Positions 1 through 5,241 of a stretch of 5,771 nucleotides of DNA are shown one piece after another (within the stretch, counting starts at the first letter, position 1; every line of letters starts with the position of its first letter). Both the position numbers and the translations under genes were made by a program. The stretch covers positions 1 to 5,771 of the forward strand of contig JBAYOD010000207.1 in NCBI GenBank assembly GCA_041678445.1, given 5' to 3'. The notes under the pieces were generated by a model. That model was not told the DNA's origin. It saw only the letters and a list, made by a program, of their open reading frames with translations, and did no database searches. This stretch comes from Zeimonas sp041678445. GTDB lineage: Bacteria > Pseudomonadota > Gammaproteobacteria > Burkholderiales > Burkholderiaceae_E.

Positions 1-98
1 AGAACGAGCAGCGTCGACACTGCAGCGAGCAGCAGGCCGCCGACCCAGCGGCGAGCACGGCCGGAGCCGGGGCGGCTTTCGGAACGGGCGGTGCTCAC
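1..98 (-). CDS. N-terminus of a probable membrane or exported protein (truncated by window edge)
   Basis: A frame starting at GTG, 22 bp after the regulator's stop, runs off the left edge after 32 complete codons. It reads MSTARSESRPGSGRARR and then WVGGLLLAAVSTLLV. The basic stretch (Arg14, Arg16, Arg17) before a hydrophobic run has the form of a signal peptide or first transmembrane segment. ARRW only loosely resembles a twin-arginine motif. The ribosome site is weak (GAAG, 2 nt upstream), and the frame stays open upstream into the regulator, so the exact start is uncertain. The close spacing suggests co-transcription with the regulator. The family cannot be recognised from this fragment. 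Confidence 0.5.
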   Translation of the reverse strand, partial: MSTARSESRPGSGRARRWVGGLLLAAVSTLLV

Positions 99-104
99 GG
101 CTTC

Positions 105-135
105 GCGGCGGCCTGCGCGCTCAGCGCGCCGCCGC
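105..135 (-). other. GC hairpin with the regulator's stop codon in its loop
   Basis: GCGGCGGC (105-112) pairs with GCCGCCGC (128-135). Inside, GCGC (117-120) pairs with GCGC (124-127), leaving TGA (123-121), the stop codon, as the apical loop and a 4-nt bulge (113-116). No T-tract follows, so a Rho-independent terminator is not supported. The Ala-rich C-terminus partly explains the repeat. Confidence 0.4.
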
Positions 136-957
136 CTGCGTGCGGCCGGTGGCCAGCTTGGGGCCCTCTTCGGCCAGCCGCTTGAGCGCCTCGGGCTTGC
201 GGATCAGCAGCCGGCGCAGATCGCGCTCGACGATGCCGGCCGAAGCCAGCGAGGACAGCGCGCGGGTCACCGTCTCGCGCGAGGTGTTGACCATGATCGC
301 GATCTCCTGGTGGGTCGGCAGATCGTTGATCACGTACATCCCGCCCGGCGCCTGTTCCTTCACGTAGTCGAGCAGCGCATAGACGCGCTGGAACGAGTGC
401 GGCAGAGCCTGGACGGTGCGCAGGTCGGACATCCGGCGTACGGCCCGGGCCAGGTGCACCAGCATGGCCTCGGCCACCGGCGGGTATTCGAAGAACAGCT
501 TGCGGGCCAGGTCGCCCGGCACGTGGATGACCGCGGCCGGTGTGAGTGCCACCAGCGTGGCCGAGCGCGGCAGCCGGTCGATGACCGACAGCTCGCCGAA
601 GAAACCGCCGGCCTGGATGATGTTCAGGCCGATCTCGCGGCCGTCGGCCATGTAGTCGACGACCTGGAGCTTGCCCGAGACAAGGATGGCCAGGTTGTCG
701 ATGGTCTGGCCCTTGAGCACCACCGGCGCCTTCTTCGGATAGCGCGACAGCCGCGAGCCGGCCATCACCCGGGTCAGTTGCTCGTCGTTGAGCATGCCCA
801 GGATGGGCAGCCGGCGCAGGAAGTCGCGCGAAATCGCAACCTTGCCGGGTTCGGCGGCCGTCGCCGATCCCTGCCCCGACGCCTCGGACCGGCGGCCGGC
901 AGCAGCGGGCGGCCGGATCAGCCGCCCCTCGAGCGTTCCGGAATGGTCGTCAGACAT
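121..957 (-). CDS. Crp/Fnr-family transcriptional regulator without cysteines
   Basis: This is a cytoplasmic DNA-binding regulator of the Crp/Fnr family, 278 residues from the preferred ATG (282 from the ATG at 969). Residues 1 to about 40 are a low-complexity Pro/Ala/Gly/Ser-rich extension. A cyclic-nucleotide-binding beta-roll covers about 45-155, with the cassette GGFFGELSVIDRLPRSATL near 117-135 keeping the GEL and RSA elements that hold the phosphate in CRP. A dimerisation helix follows (about 160-200). A winged helix-turn-helix near 213-256 contains THQEIAIMVNTSRETVTRAL. The recognition helix RETVTR resembles CRP (RETVGR) rather than FNR. There is not a single cysteine, so an FNR-type 4Fe-4S sensor is excluded. 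The ligand could be cAMP, c-di-GMP or none; the sequence does not decide. It is 330 bp from hemE, with its own candidate promoter, and 22 bp before the next gene. I do not assign a symbol. Confidence 0.9.
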   Translation of the reverse strand: MSDDHSGTLEGRLIRPPAAAGRRSEASGQGSATAAEPGKVAISRDFLRRLPILGMLNDEQLTRVMAGSRLSRYPKKAPVVLKGQTIDNLAILVSGKLQVVDYMADGREIGLNIIQAGGFFGELSVIDRLPRSATLVALTPAAVIHVPGDLARKLFFEYPPVAEAMLVHLARAVRRMSDLRTVQALPHSFQRVYALLDYVKEQAPGGMYVINDLPTHQEIAIMVNTSRETVTRALSSLASAGIVERDLRRLLIRKPEALKRLAEEGPKLATGRTQAAAR

Positions 958-962
958 GCCAG

Positions 963-967
963 CTTCC
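963..967 (-). promoter_or_regulatory. Shine-Dalgarno sequence that selects the regulator start
   Basis: GGAAG stands 5 nt before the ATG at 957. The in-frame ATG at 969 has only a weak AGGC about 11 nt upstream, so the downstream start is preferred. Confidence 0.6.
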
Positions 968-1007
968 ATCGGCCAAACAGCCTAAGACATGAGACTGTAC
1001 TTTAACT

Positions 1008-1018
1008 TTGACCATCAA
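1008..1018. repeat. TTGA-N3-TCAA palindrome, copy 2
   Basis: TTGACCATCAA is a second 4+4 dyad with the same half-sites and spacing as the one at 1160-1170, about 152 bp away centre to centre. It lies about 50 bp upstream of the regulator start, in the most AT-rich part of the gap. A paired-operator role is possible but unproven. Confidence 0.35.
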
Positions 1019-1060
1019 CTTCAAGCTATACCGATGCTTTTCCGGGTCGTTCACAGAAGC

Positions 1061-1081
1061 TGTGGATAAATCTGTGGGAAA
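1061..1081 (-). promoter_or_regulatory. Pair of DnaA-box-like 9-mers
   Basis: TTATCCACA (1069-1061) is identical to the strict E. coli DnaA box. TTTCCCACA (1081-1073) lies 12 bp away in the same orientation with one mismatch to TTWTNCACA. On the plus strand they appear as a 12-bp-period repeat of CTGTGG. Function is inferred from the consensus only. Confidence 0.45.
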
Positions 1082-1138
1082 TCTGTTCCGAACGGCCGCA
1101 AATGCTTGATCCTTCGTGGCGCCGGGTGGTCTGCACAT

Positions 1139-1166
1139 TTTATAGTCACTGGCACCCCCTTGAAAA
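1139..1166 (-). promoter_or_regulatory. Candidate sigma-70 promoter of the Crp/Fnr-family gene
   Basis: A -10 TATAAA (1144-1139) lies 16 bp after a -35-like TTTTCA (1166-1161, 4 of 6). It would start transcription near 1132 and leave a leader of roughly 175 nt before the regulator. The -35 lies inside the palindrome TTGAAAATCAA (1160-1170), a possible operator. Confidence 0.4.
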
Positions 1167-1170
1167 TCAA
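1160..1170. repeat. TTGA-N3-TCAA palindrome, copy 1
   Basis: TTGAAAATCAA is a perfect 4+4 dyad over the -35 of the candidate promoter. A second dyad of the same form is at 1008-1018. It is shorter than the 14-bp FNR box TTGAT-N4-ATCAA and does not match it. Confidence 0.35.
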
Positions 1171-1216
1171 TGACTTACAAAAGCCTTGCCGCAGACAGCG
1201 TTTTGAGGCCGTCCTT

Positions 1217-1245
1217 TTGACAGCAGGGCCCGTTCTGTGCATAAG
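1217..1245 (+). promoter_or_regulatory. Forward-facing promoter-like sequence toward the hemE 3' end
   Basis: A perfect -35 TTGACA (1217-1222) is followed after 17 bp by CATAAG (1240-1245, 4 of 6 to TATAAT). Transcription from it would run into the 3' end of hemE in antisense. No forward gene follows within the window, so it may be chance. Confidence 0.25.
1236..1244 (-). promoter_or_regulatory. DnaA-box-like 9-mer TTATGCACA
   Basis: On the minus strand this matches the relaxed DnaA box TTWTNCACA exactly. It overlaps the -10 of a forward promoter-like sequence (1217-1245). Binding is inferred from sequence only. Confidence 0.4.
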
Positions 1246-1287
1246 TCGCGGTGCAACATTCCTGTCATACCGCGTGGATCGGGCATT

Positions 1288-2355
1288 TCAGCCGGTTCCG
1301 GCGCGTATCGCCCGGCTGTGCGCGTGCACGGTTTCGACCAGGGCGACGACGCTGTCCGGCGGCGTGAACTGCGAGATGCCGTGGCCCAGGTTGAAGACGT
1401 GGCCGACCCCTGGCGCCGGCGCACCGAAGCTGTCGAGCACCTTGCGCGCTTCAGCGGCCACCTGCTCGGGTCCGGCCATCAGGGCCATCGGATCGAGGTT
1501 GCCCTGCAGCGCGACCCGTGCGCCGACCTGCTCACGCGCCCGACCCAGGTCGACCGTCCAGTCCAGCCCGACCGCCTGACAGCCGCTGTCGGCGATCAGG
1601 TCGAGCCAGGGACCGCCTCCCTTGGTGAAAACGATCGCCGGGACCTCACCGGACAGCTGTGCGAGCACACGCCGCGTGTAGGCCAGCGAGAAGCGCTGGA
1701 AAGCGCCGTCGGCCAGGATGCCGCCCCAGGAGTCGAAGATCATCACCGCCTGGGCACCGGCGGCGATCTGGGCGTTCAGGTAGCTGGCCACCGCGTCGGC
1801 GTTCACCGACAGGATGCGCTCGAGCAGGTCGGGGCGCCGGTAGAGCAGCGTCTTGATCTGCCGGAAGTCGCTGCTGCCCCCGCCCTCGACCATGTAGCAG
1901 GCCAGCGTGAACGGGCTGCCCGAGAAGCCGATCAGCGGCACCCGCCCGGCCAGCGCGGCGCGGATCGTGCGCACGCCGTCCATGACATAGCGCAGTTCGG
2001 TTTCGGGGTCGGGCGCCGCCAGCGCGGCAACCGCCGCCTCGTCGCGCAGCGGCCGCTCGAACTTCGGGCCTTCGCCGTCAGCGAAGTACAGGCCCAGGCC
2101 CATCGCGTCGGGGATGGTCAGGATGTCGGAAAACAGGATGGCCGCATCGAGCGGAAAGCGTTCGAGCGGCTGCAGCGTGACTTCGCAGGCCAGTTCGGGC
2201 GTCTTGCACAGGGCAAGAAAGCTGCCGGCGCGGGCCCGGGTGGCCCGGTATTCGGGCAGATAGCGGCCGGCCTGGCGCATCAGCCAGACCGGGGTGTGTT
2301 CCGTGGGCTCACGCCGCAGCGCGCGCAGGAAAGTGTCGTTGGCAAGTGGTTTCAC
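1288..2355 (-). CDS. hemE: Uroporphyrinogen decarboxylase
   Basis: HemE (EC 4.1.1.37) removes the four acetate carboxyls of uroporphyrinogen III to give coproporphyrinogen III in cytoplasmic haem synthesis; it needs no cofactor. The product is 355 residues, the typical length. The N-terminal signature WLMRQAGRYLPEY contains Arg27. FSDIL holds Asp77, the residue that contacts the pyrrole nitrogens (human Asp86). Tyr154 in ACYMVEGGGS and Ser209 in FDSWGG correspond to human Tyr164 and Ser219. His325 in NLGHGI corresponds to human His339. The start is GTG, because an in-frame TAG lies 18 nt upstream and the next Met is inside the conserved MRQAGRY motif. There is no Shine-Dalgarno sequence at normal spacing. 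It follows atpC by 98 bp, an arrangement I recall from betaproteobacteria, where priA often comes next; here a 330-bp gap and a regulator follow. Confidence 0.97.
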   Translation of the reverse strand: MKPLANDTFLRALRREPTEHTPVWLMRQAGRYLPEYRATRARAGSFLALCKTPELACEVTLQPLERFPLDAAILFSDILTIPDAMGLGLYFADGEGPKFERPLRDEAAVAALAAPDPETELRYVMDGVRTIRAALAGRVPLIGFSGSPFTLACYMVEGGGSSDFRQIKTLLYRRPDLLERILSVNADAVASYLNAQIAAGAQAVMIFDSWGGILADGAFQRFSLAYTRRVLAQLSGEVPAIVFTKGGGPWLDLIADSGCQAVGLDWTVDLGRAREQVGARVALQGNLDPMALMAGPEQVAAEARKVLDSFGAPAPGVGHVFNLGHGISQFTPPDSVVALVETVHAHSRAIRAGTG

Positions 2356-2375
2356 GCCGGGATTCTACCCCGGCG
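2355..2375 (-). other. 7-bp GC hairpin abutting the hemE start codon
   Basis: CGCCGGG (2355-2361) and CCCGGCG (2369-2375) are perfectly complementary around a 7-nt loop. The stem includes the first base of the hemE GTG codon. In a read-through transcript from atpC this would occlude the start region. Confidence 0.5.
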
Positions 2376-2391
2376 GGAAGCCATCTGCCTC
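2362..2391 (-). promoter_or_regulatory. Candidate hemE promoter with -10 at the start codon
   Basis: TAGAAT (2367-2362) matches the sigma-70 -10 consensus at 5 of 6 positions, and the GTG of hemE begins 6 nt downstream. A poor -35, GAGGCA (2391-2386, 3 of 6), lies 18 bp upstream. If used, the mRNA would begin at or next to the start codon. It is a candidate only; GC-rich DNA yields few such AT hexamers, but one 5/6 match is weak evidence. Confidence 0.3.
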
Positions 2392-2393
2392 GG

Positions 2394-2453
2394 CGGCCCC
2401 GCCTCTGGGCAGCCCCGCGCCTGGGCAGCCCAGCTTAGCGGCCCGGCCCCGCC
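2394..2453 (-). repeat. GC-rich spacer with short direct and inverted repeats after atpC
   Basis: CTGGGCAGCCC occurs twice in direct orientation (2405-2415 and 2421-2431, 16 bp apart). The second copy extends to the palindrome CTGGGC-A-GCCCAG (2421-2433). CGGCCCCGCC also occurs twice (2394-2403 and 2444-2453). The arms can pair in alternative ways in the transcript, but no T-run follows. It is not a convincing intrinsic terminator, and read-through from the atp operon into hemE is plausible. Confidence 0.45.
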
Positions 2454-2876
2454 TTACCGGCGACCGCCGCGCAGCTTGCGCAGGGCGGCGATCTGCGCGA
2501 TGGCCGCGGCCAGTTCGGCCTGGGCCTTCGCGTAATCGATATCGCCGGTCTTGTTGGCCAGCGCCTCTTCGGCCGCCTTGCGGGCGGCCTCGGCCTTGGC
2601 TTCGTCGAGATCGGCACCACGGATGGCCGTGTCGGCCAGCACGGTCACGCGGTTCGGCTGCACCTCGAGGATGCCGCCGGCCACGAACACGAACTCTTCC
2701 TCGGCCTTGTTCGGCACCTTGATACGCACCGCGCCGGGCCGGATCCGGGTGATCAGCGGCGTGTGCCGCGGATAGATCCCCAGCTCGCCGGACTCGCCCG
2801 GCAACACGACGAACTCGGCCTTGCCCTCGAAGATCGAGGCTTCGGCGCTGACGACGTCAACCTGAATCGTGCTCAT
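2454..2876 (-). CDS. atpC: ATP synthase F1 subunit epsilon
   Basis: This encodes epsilon, which sits on gamma, joins the rotor to the c-ring and can inhibit ATP hydrolysis. It has 140 residues, a normal length. Residues 1-85 form the beta-sandwich domain with the family motif LPGESGELGIYPRHTPLIT (25-43) and FVFVAGGILEVQPNRVTVLAD (about 62-82). Residues 88-135 are an Ala/Glu/Lys-rich helical hairpin, the movable C-terminal domain, ending in a basic RKLRGGRR tail. It starts 10 bp after atpD on a near-perfect Shine-Dalgarno sequence and is the last ATP synthase gene. A 98-bp spacer then leads to hemE on the same strand. Confidence 0.97.
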   Translation of the reverse strand: MSTIQVDVVSAEASIFEGKAEFVVLPGESGELGIYPRHTPLITRIRPGAVRIKVPNKAEEEFVFVAGGILEVQPNRVTVLADTAIRGADLDEAKAEAARKAAEEALANKTGDIDYAKAQAELAAAIAQIAALRKLRGGRR

Positions 2877-2878
2877 CC

Positions 2879-2885
2879 GAGCCTC
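2879..2885 (-). promoter_or_regulatory. Strong ribosome binding site of atpC next to the atpD stop
   Basis: The coding strand reads TGAGGAGGCTCGGATG. The atpD TGA is immediately followed by GGAGG, 5 nt before the atpC ATG, and the stop's final A completes AGGAGG. This tight arrangement suggests translational coupling of atpD and atpC and confirms the atpC start. Confidence 0.8.
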
Positions 2886-2886
2886 C

Positions 2887-4287
2887 TCACTGGAGCGTCT
2901 TCGCCTTCTCGAAGGCCTCGTCGATCGTGCCGACCATGTAGAAGGCCTGCTCGGGCAGCGCGTCGCATTCGCCGTTGACGATCATCTGGAAGCCCCGGAT
3001 GGTTTCCTTCAGCGGCACGTACTTGCCCGGCGAGCCGGTGAAGACCTCGGCCACATGGAAGGGCTGCGACAGGAAGCGCTGGATCTTGCGCGCCCGCGAC
3101 ACGGCGAGCTTGTCTTCGGGAGACAGTTCGTCCATGCCGAGAATGGCGATGATGTCGCGCAGTTCCTTGTAGCGCTGCAGCGTTGCCTGCACCTTGCGGG
3201 TCGTGCCGTAGTGCTCTTCGCCGATGATGTACGGGTCGACCTGGCGCGACGTGGAGTCGAGCGGGTCGACGGCCGGGTAGATGCCCAGCGCGGCGATGTC
3301 GCGCGACAGCACGACGGTGGCGTCCAGGTGCTGGAAGGTCGTGGCAGGCGACGGATCGGTGAGGTCGTCGGCAGGCACGTAGACGGCCTGGATCGACGTG
3401 ATCGAACCGGTCTTGGTCGAGGTGATCCGCTCCTGCAGCTTGCCCATCTCCTCGGCCAGCGTCGGCTGGTAACCGACCGCCGACGGCATCCGGCCGAGCA
3501 GCGCCGACACTTCGGTGCCGGCCAGCGTGTAGCGATAGATGTTGTCGACGAAGAACAGGATGTCGCGGCCCTCGTCGCGGAACTTCTCGGCCATGGTCAG
3601 GCCGGTGAGTGCGACGCGCAGGCGGTTGCCCGGCGGCTCGTTCATCTGGCCGAAGACCATCGAGACCTTGTCGAGAACGTTCGACTCTTCCATCTCGTGG
3701 TAGAAGTCGTTGCCCTCGCGGGTGCGCTCGCCGACGCCGGCAAACACCGAGTAGCCGCCGTACTGCTTGGCGATGTTGTTGATCAGCTCCATCATGTTGA
3801 CGGTCTTGCCGACCCCGGCACCGCCGAACAGGCCGATCTTGCCGCCCTTGGCGAACGGACAGATCAGGTCGATGACCTTGATGCCCGTTTCGAGAAGCTC
3901 GGTGGTCGGCTTGAGCTCTTCGAAGCTCGGCGCCTTCTGGTGGATCGCGCGCCGCTCATCGGTGGGGATCGGGCCGGCCTCGTCGATCGGGCGGCCCAGC
4001 ACGTCCATGATCCGGCCCAGCGTGGCCGTGCCGACCGGCACCGAGATCGGCGCGCCGGTGTTGCCCACCTTCATGCCGCGGCGCAGGCCGTCGGACGAAC
4101 CCAGCGCGATCGTGCGCACGATGCCGTCGCCGAGTTGCTGCTGGACTTCAAACGTGAGGCCCGCTTCCGCGAGGCTGTCGCCGGTGTCCTGCAGTGTCAG
4201 CGCGTCGTAGACCCGGGGCATCGCGTCGCGCGGAAACTGAATGTCCACCACGGCGCCGATGCACTGAACGATTTGACCCTGTGCCAT
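2887..4287 (-). CDS. atpD: ATP synthase F1 subunit beta (catalytic)
   Basis: This is the catalytic beta subunit of F1 ATP synthase, which makes ATP from ADP and phosphate in the cytoplasmic head of the complex (EC 7.1.2.2). It has 466 residues, the usual size. The Walker A motif GGAGVGKT is at 155-162, followed by GERTREGND at 186-194, whose Glu187 and Arg188 correspond to the catalytic E. coli Glu181 and Arg182. Walker B ILFFVDN ends around Asp248. The alpha/beta signature PAVDPLDSTS is at 338-347, with the adenine-packing Tyr337 just before it. The DELSEED lever reads DELSPED (386-392), a substitution of a kind I recall from betaproteobacteria. The frame is open far upstream into atpG, but the ATG at 4287 has a strong ribosome site and gives the family N-terminus MAQGQIVQCIGAVVDIQFP. 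No frameshift or missing key residue is seen. Confidence 0.99.
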   Translation of the reverse strand: MAQGQIVQCIGAVVDIQFPRDAMPRVYDALTLQDTGDSLAEAGLTFEVQQQLGDGIVRTIALGSSDGLRRGMKVGNTGAPISVPVGTATLGRIMDVLGRPIDEAGPIPTDERRAIHQKAPSFEELKPTTELLETGIKVIDLICPFAKGGKIGLFGGAGVGKTVNMMELINNIAKQYGGYSVFAGVGERTREGNDFYHEMEESNVLDKVSMVFGQMNEPPGNRLRVALTGLTMAEKFRDEGRDILFFVDNIYRYTLAGTEVSALLGRMPSAVGYQPTLAEEMGKLQERITSTKTGSITSIQAVYVPADDLTDPSPATTFQHLDATVVLSRDIAALGIYPAVDPLDSTSRQVDPYIIGEEHYGTTRKVQATLQRYKELRDIIAILGMDELSPEDKLAVSRARKIQRFLSQPFHVAEVFTGSPGKYVPLKETIRGFQMIVNGECDALPEQAFYMVGTIDEAFEKAKTLQ

Positions 4288-4292
4288 GTTCG

Positions 4293-4306
4293 CCTTCCTG
4301 TTCCTG
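4293..4306 (-). promoter_or_regulatory. Tandem Shine-Dalgarno-like sequence of atpD
   Basis: On the coding strand CAGGAA occurs twice head to tail (4306-4301 and 4300-4295), giving CAGGAACAGGAAGG. The proximal copy, AGGAAGG, ends 5 nt before the atpD ATG. It fixes the start at 4287 although the frame stays open about 108 codons further upstream. Confidence 0.75.
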
Positions 4307-4338
4307 AAATTCCGTTCGCCAGATTGCTGAATGTCTGC

Positions 4339-4355
4339 CGGGCGCTCGCGGCCCG
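4339..4355 (-). other. Small inverted repeat directly after the atpG stop
   Basis: CGGGC and GCCCG form a 5-bp stem with a 7-nt loop, starting immediately after the atpG TGA codon. It has no T-tract, so termination is unlikely because atpD follows in the same operon. It may be chance in GC-rich DNA. Confidence 0.3.
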
Positions 4356-5225
4356 TCAGACGGCGGCCGCGCCGCCGACGATCTCCGAGAGTTCCTTGGT
4401 GATCGCAGCCTGGCGTGCCTTGTTGTACGAGAGCTGGAGTTCGTCGATGACCTTCTTCGCGTTGTCCGAGGCGGCTTTCATCGCGACCATCCGGGCGCTC
4501 TGCTCGGAAGCCATGTTCTCGGCAACCGCCTGGTAGACCAGCGACTCGATGTAGCGCACCAGCAGTTCGTCGAGCACCGACTTGGCGTCGGGCTCGTAGA
4601 GATAGTCCCACGCGTACTCGGGAGATTCGCCTTCGAGCCGGTCGGCTGCCAGCGGCAGCAGCTGCTCGATCACCGGCTCCTGCTTCATCGTGTTGATGAA
4701 GCGGGTGTAGGCCAGGTAGACGGCGTCGATCTCGCCGCGCTCATAGGCATCGAGCTGCAGCTTGATCGGGCCGATCAGCTTCTCCAGGTGCGGCGTGTCG
4801 CCCAGCTGGGTGACATGCGAGACCACCTGCGCACCGATCCGCGACAGGAAACCGAAGCCCTTGTTGCCGATGGCCGAGGTCTGCACCGTTGCGCCGGCCG
4901 CCTCCAGCTCGCGCAGCTTCTGGGTGACGTTGCGCAGGATGTTGGTGTTCAGGCCGCCGCACAGCCCCTTGTCGGTGGTGACGACGATCAGGCCAGCCTT
5001 GCGGACCTGCTCGCGCCTGACCAGATACGGGTGCTGGTAGTCGGGGTTGGCCTGCGCCAGGTGCGAGGCGATGTTGCGGACCTTGTCGGCATAGGGCCGG
5101 GCCGCGCGCATCCGGTCCTGCGCCTTGCGCATCTTGGACGCCGCGACCATTTCCATGGCCTTGGTGATCTTGCGCGTGTTCTGCACGCTCTTGATCTTGG
5201 TCCGGATCTCTTTGCTTCCGGGCAT
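4356..5225 (-). CDS. atpG: ATP synthase F1 subunit gamma
   Basis: This encodes the gamma subunit, the central rotor shaft that turns inside the alpha3beta3 ring and couples proton flow through Fo to catalysis. The product is 289 residues, the normal family length. The N-terminal helix carries the typical KIKSVQNTRKITKAMEMVA pattern (about residues 10-28). The Rossmann-like middle domain has TDKGLCGGLN at residues 84-93. The C-terminal helix contains SEQSARMVAMKAASDNA (about 240-256) and ends with RQAAITKELSEIVGGAAAV; together the two helices form the coiled-coil shaft. The ATG start is supported by GAAGGA (5237-5232), 6 nt upstream. It lies between atpA and atpD, 68 bp before atpD, as in the standard operon. 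No defects are seen. Confidence 0.98.
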   Translation of the reverse strand: MPGSKEIRTKIKSVQNTRKITKAMEMVAASKMRKAQDRMRAARPYADKVRNIASHLAQANPDYQHPYLVRREQVRKAGLIVVTTDKGLCGGLNTNILRNVTQKLRELEAAGATVQTSAIGNKGFGFLSRIGAQVVSHVTQLGDTPHLEKLIGPIKLQLDAYERGEIDAVYLAYTRFINTMKQEPVIEQLLPLAADRLEGESPEYAWDYLYEPDAKSVLDELLVRYIESLVYQAVAENMASEQSARMVAMKAASDNAKKVIDELQLSYNKARQAAITKELSEIVGGAAAV

Positions 5226-5241
5226 CTCGAGTCCTTCTCAG

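Larger units (their letters stand above)
958..1287. other. 330-bp AT-richer intergenic region with regulatory motifs
   Basis: No supported gene lies here. Base composition drops sharply: positions 981-1040 have 23 G+C in 60, while the flanking genes are clearly GC-rich. The region holds a candidate promoter for the regulator, a forward-facing promoter-like pair, three DnaA-box-like 9-mers in one orientation, and two TTGA-N3-TCAA palindromes. I saw no convincing terminator after hemE. The small minus-strand frames at 950-1138 and 1051-1242 have no good ribosome site or recognisable product. Confidence 0.7.

Noticed and set aside
121..957. Calling the regulator FNR because it lies beside energy and haem genes
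   Set aside because: It has no cysteine residue, so it cannot carry the FNR iron-sulphur cluster, and the recognition helix is CRP-like.
91..1005. A 304-codon plus-strand open frame opposite the regulator
   Set aside because: The regulator on the minus strand has full family motifs. The plus-strand product is Arg/Gly/Asp/His-rich with no domain, typical of a shadow frame.
1047..1071. A CRP site near TGTGA in the regulator's upstream region
   Set aside because: One TGTGA half-site exists on the minus strand (1055-1051), but no TCACA follows at 6-bp spacing.
950..1242. Two minus-strand small frames (62 and 63 codons) in the intergenic gap
   Set aside because: Neither has a well-placed ribosome site or a recognisable product, and they overlap each other and the promoter motifs.
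2394..2453. Intrinsic terminator of the atp operon
   Set aside because: The inverted repeats lack a T-tract, and the best palindrome has a 1-nt centre that cannot form a full hairpin loop.
1237..2535. A 432-codon plus-strand open frame opposite hemE
   Set aside because: hemE is certain on the minus strand. This frame spans its whole length and the spacer without any family motif.
2869..4536. A 555-codon open frame on the plus strand opposite atpD
   Set aside because: It is the antisense shadow of a GC-rich conserved gene. Its product is Arg/Asp/His/Val-rich with no recognisable domain, and atpD on the other strand is certain.
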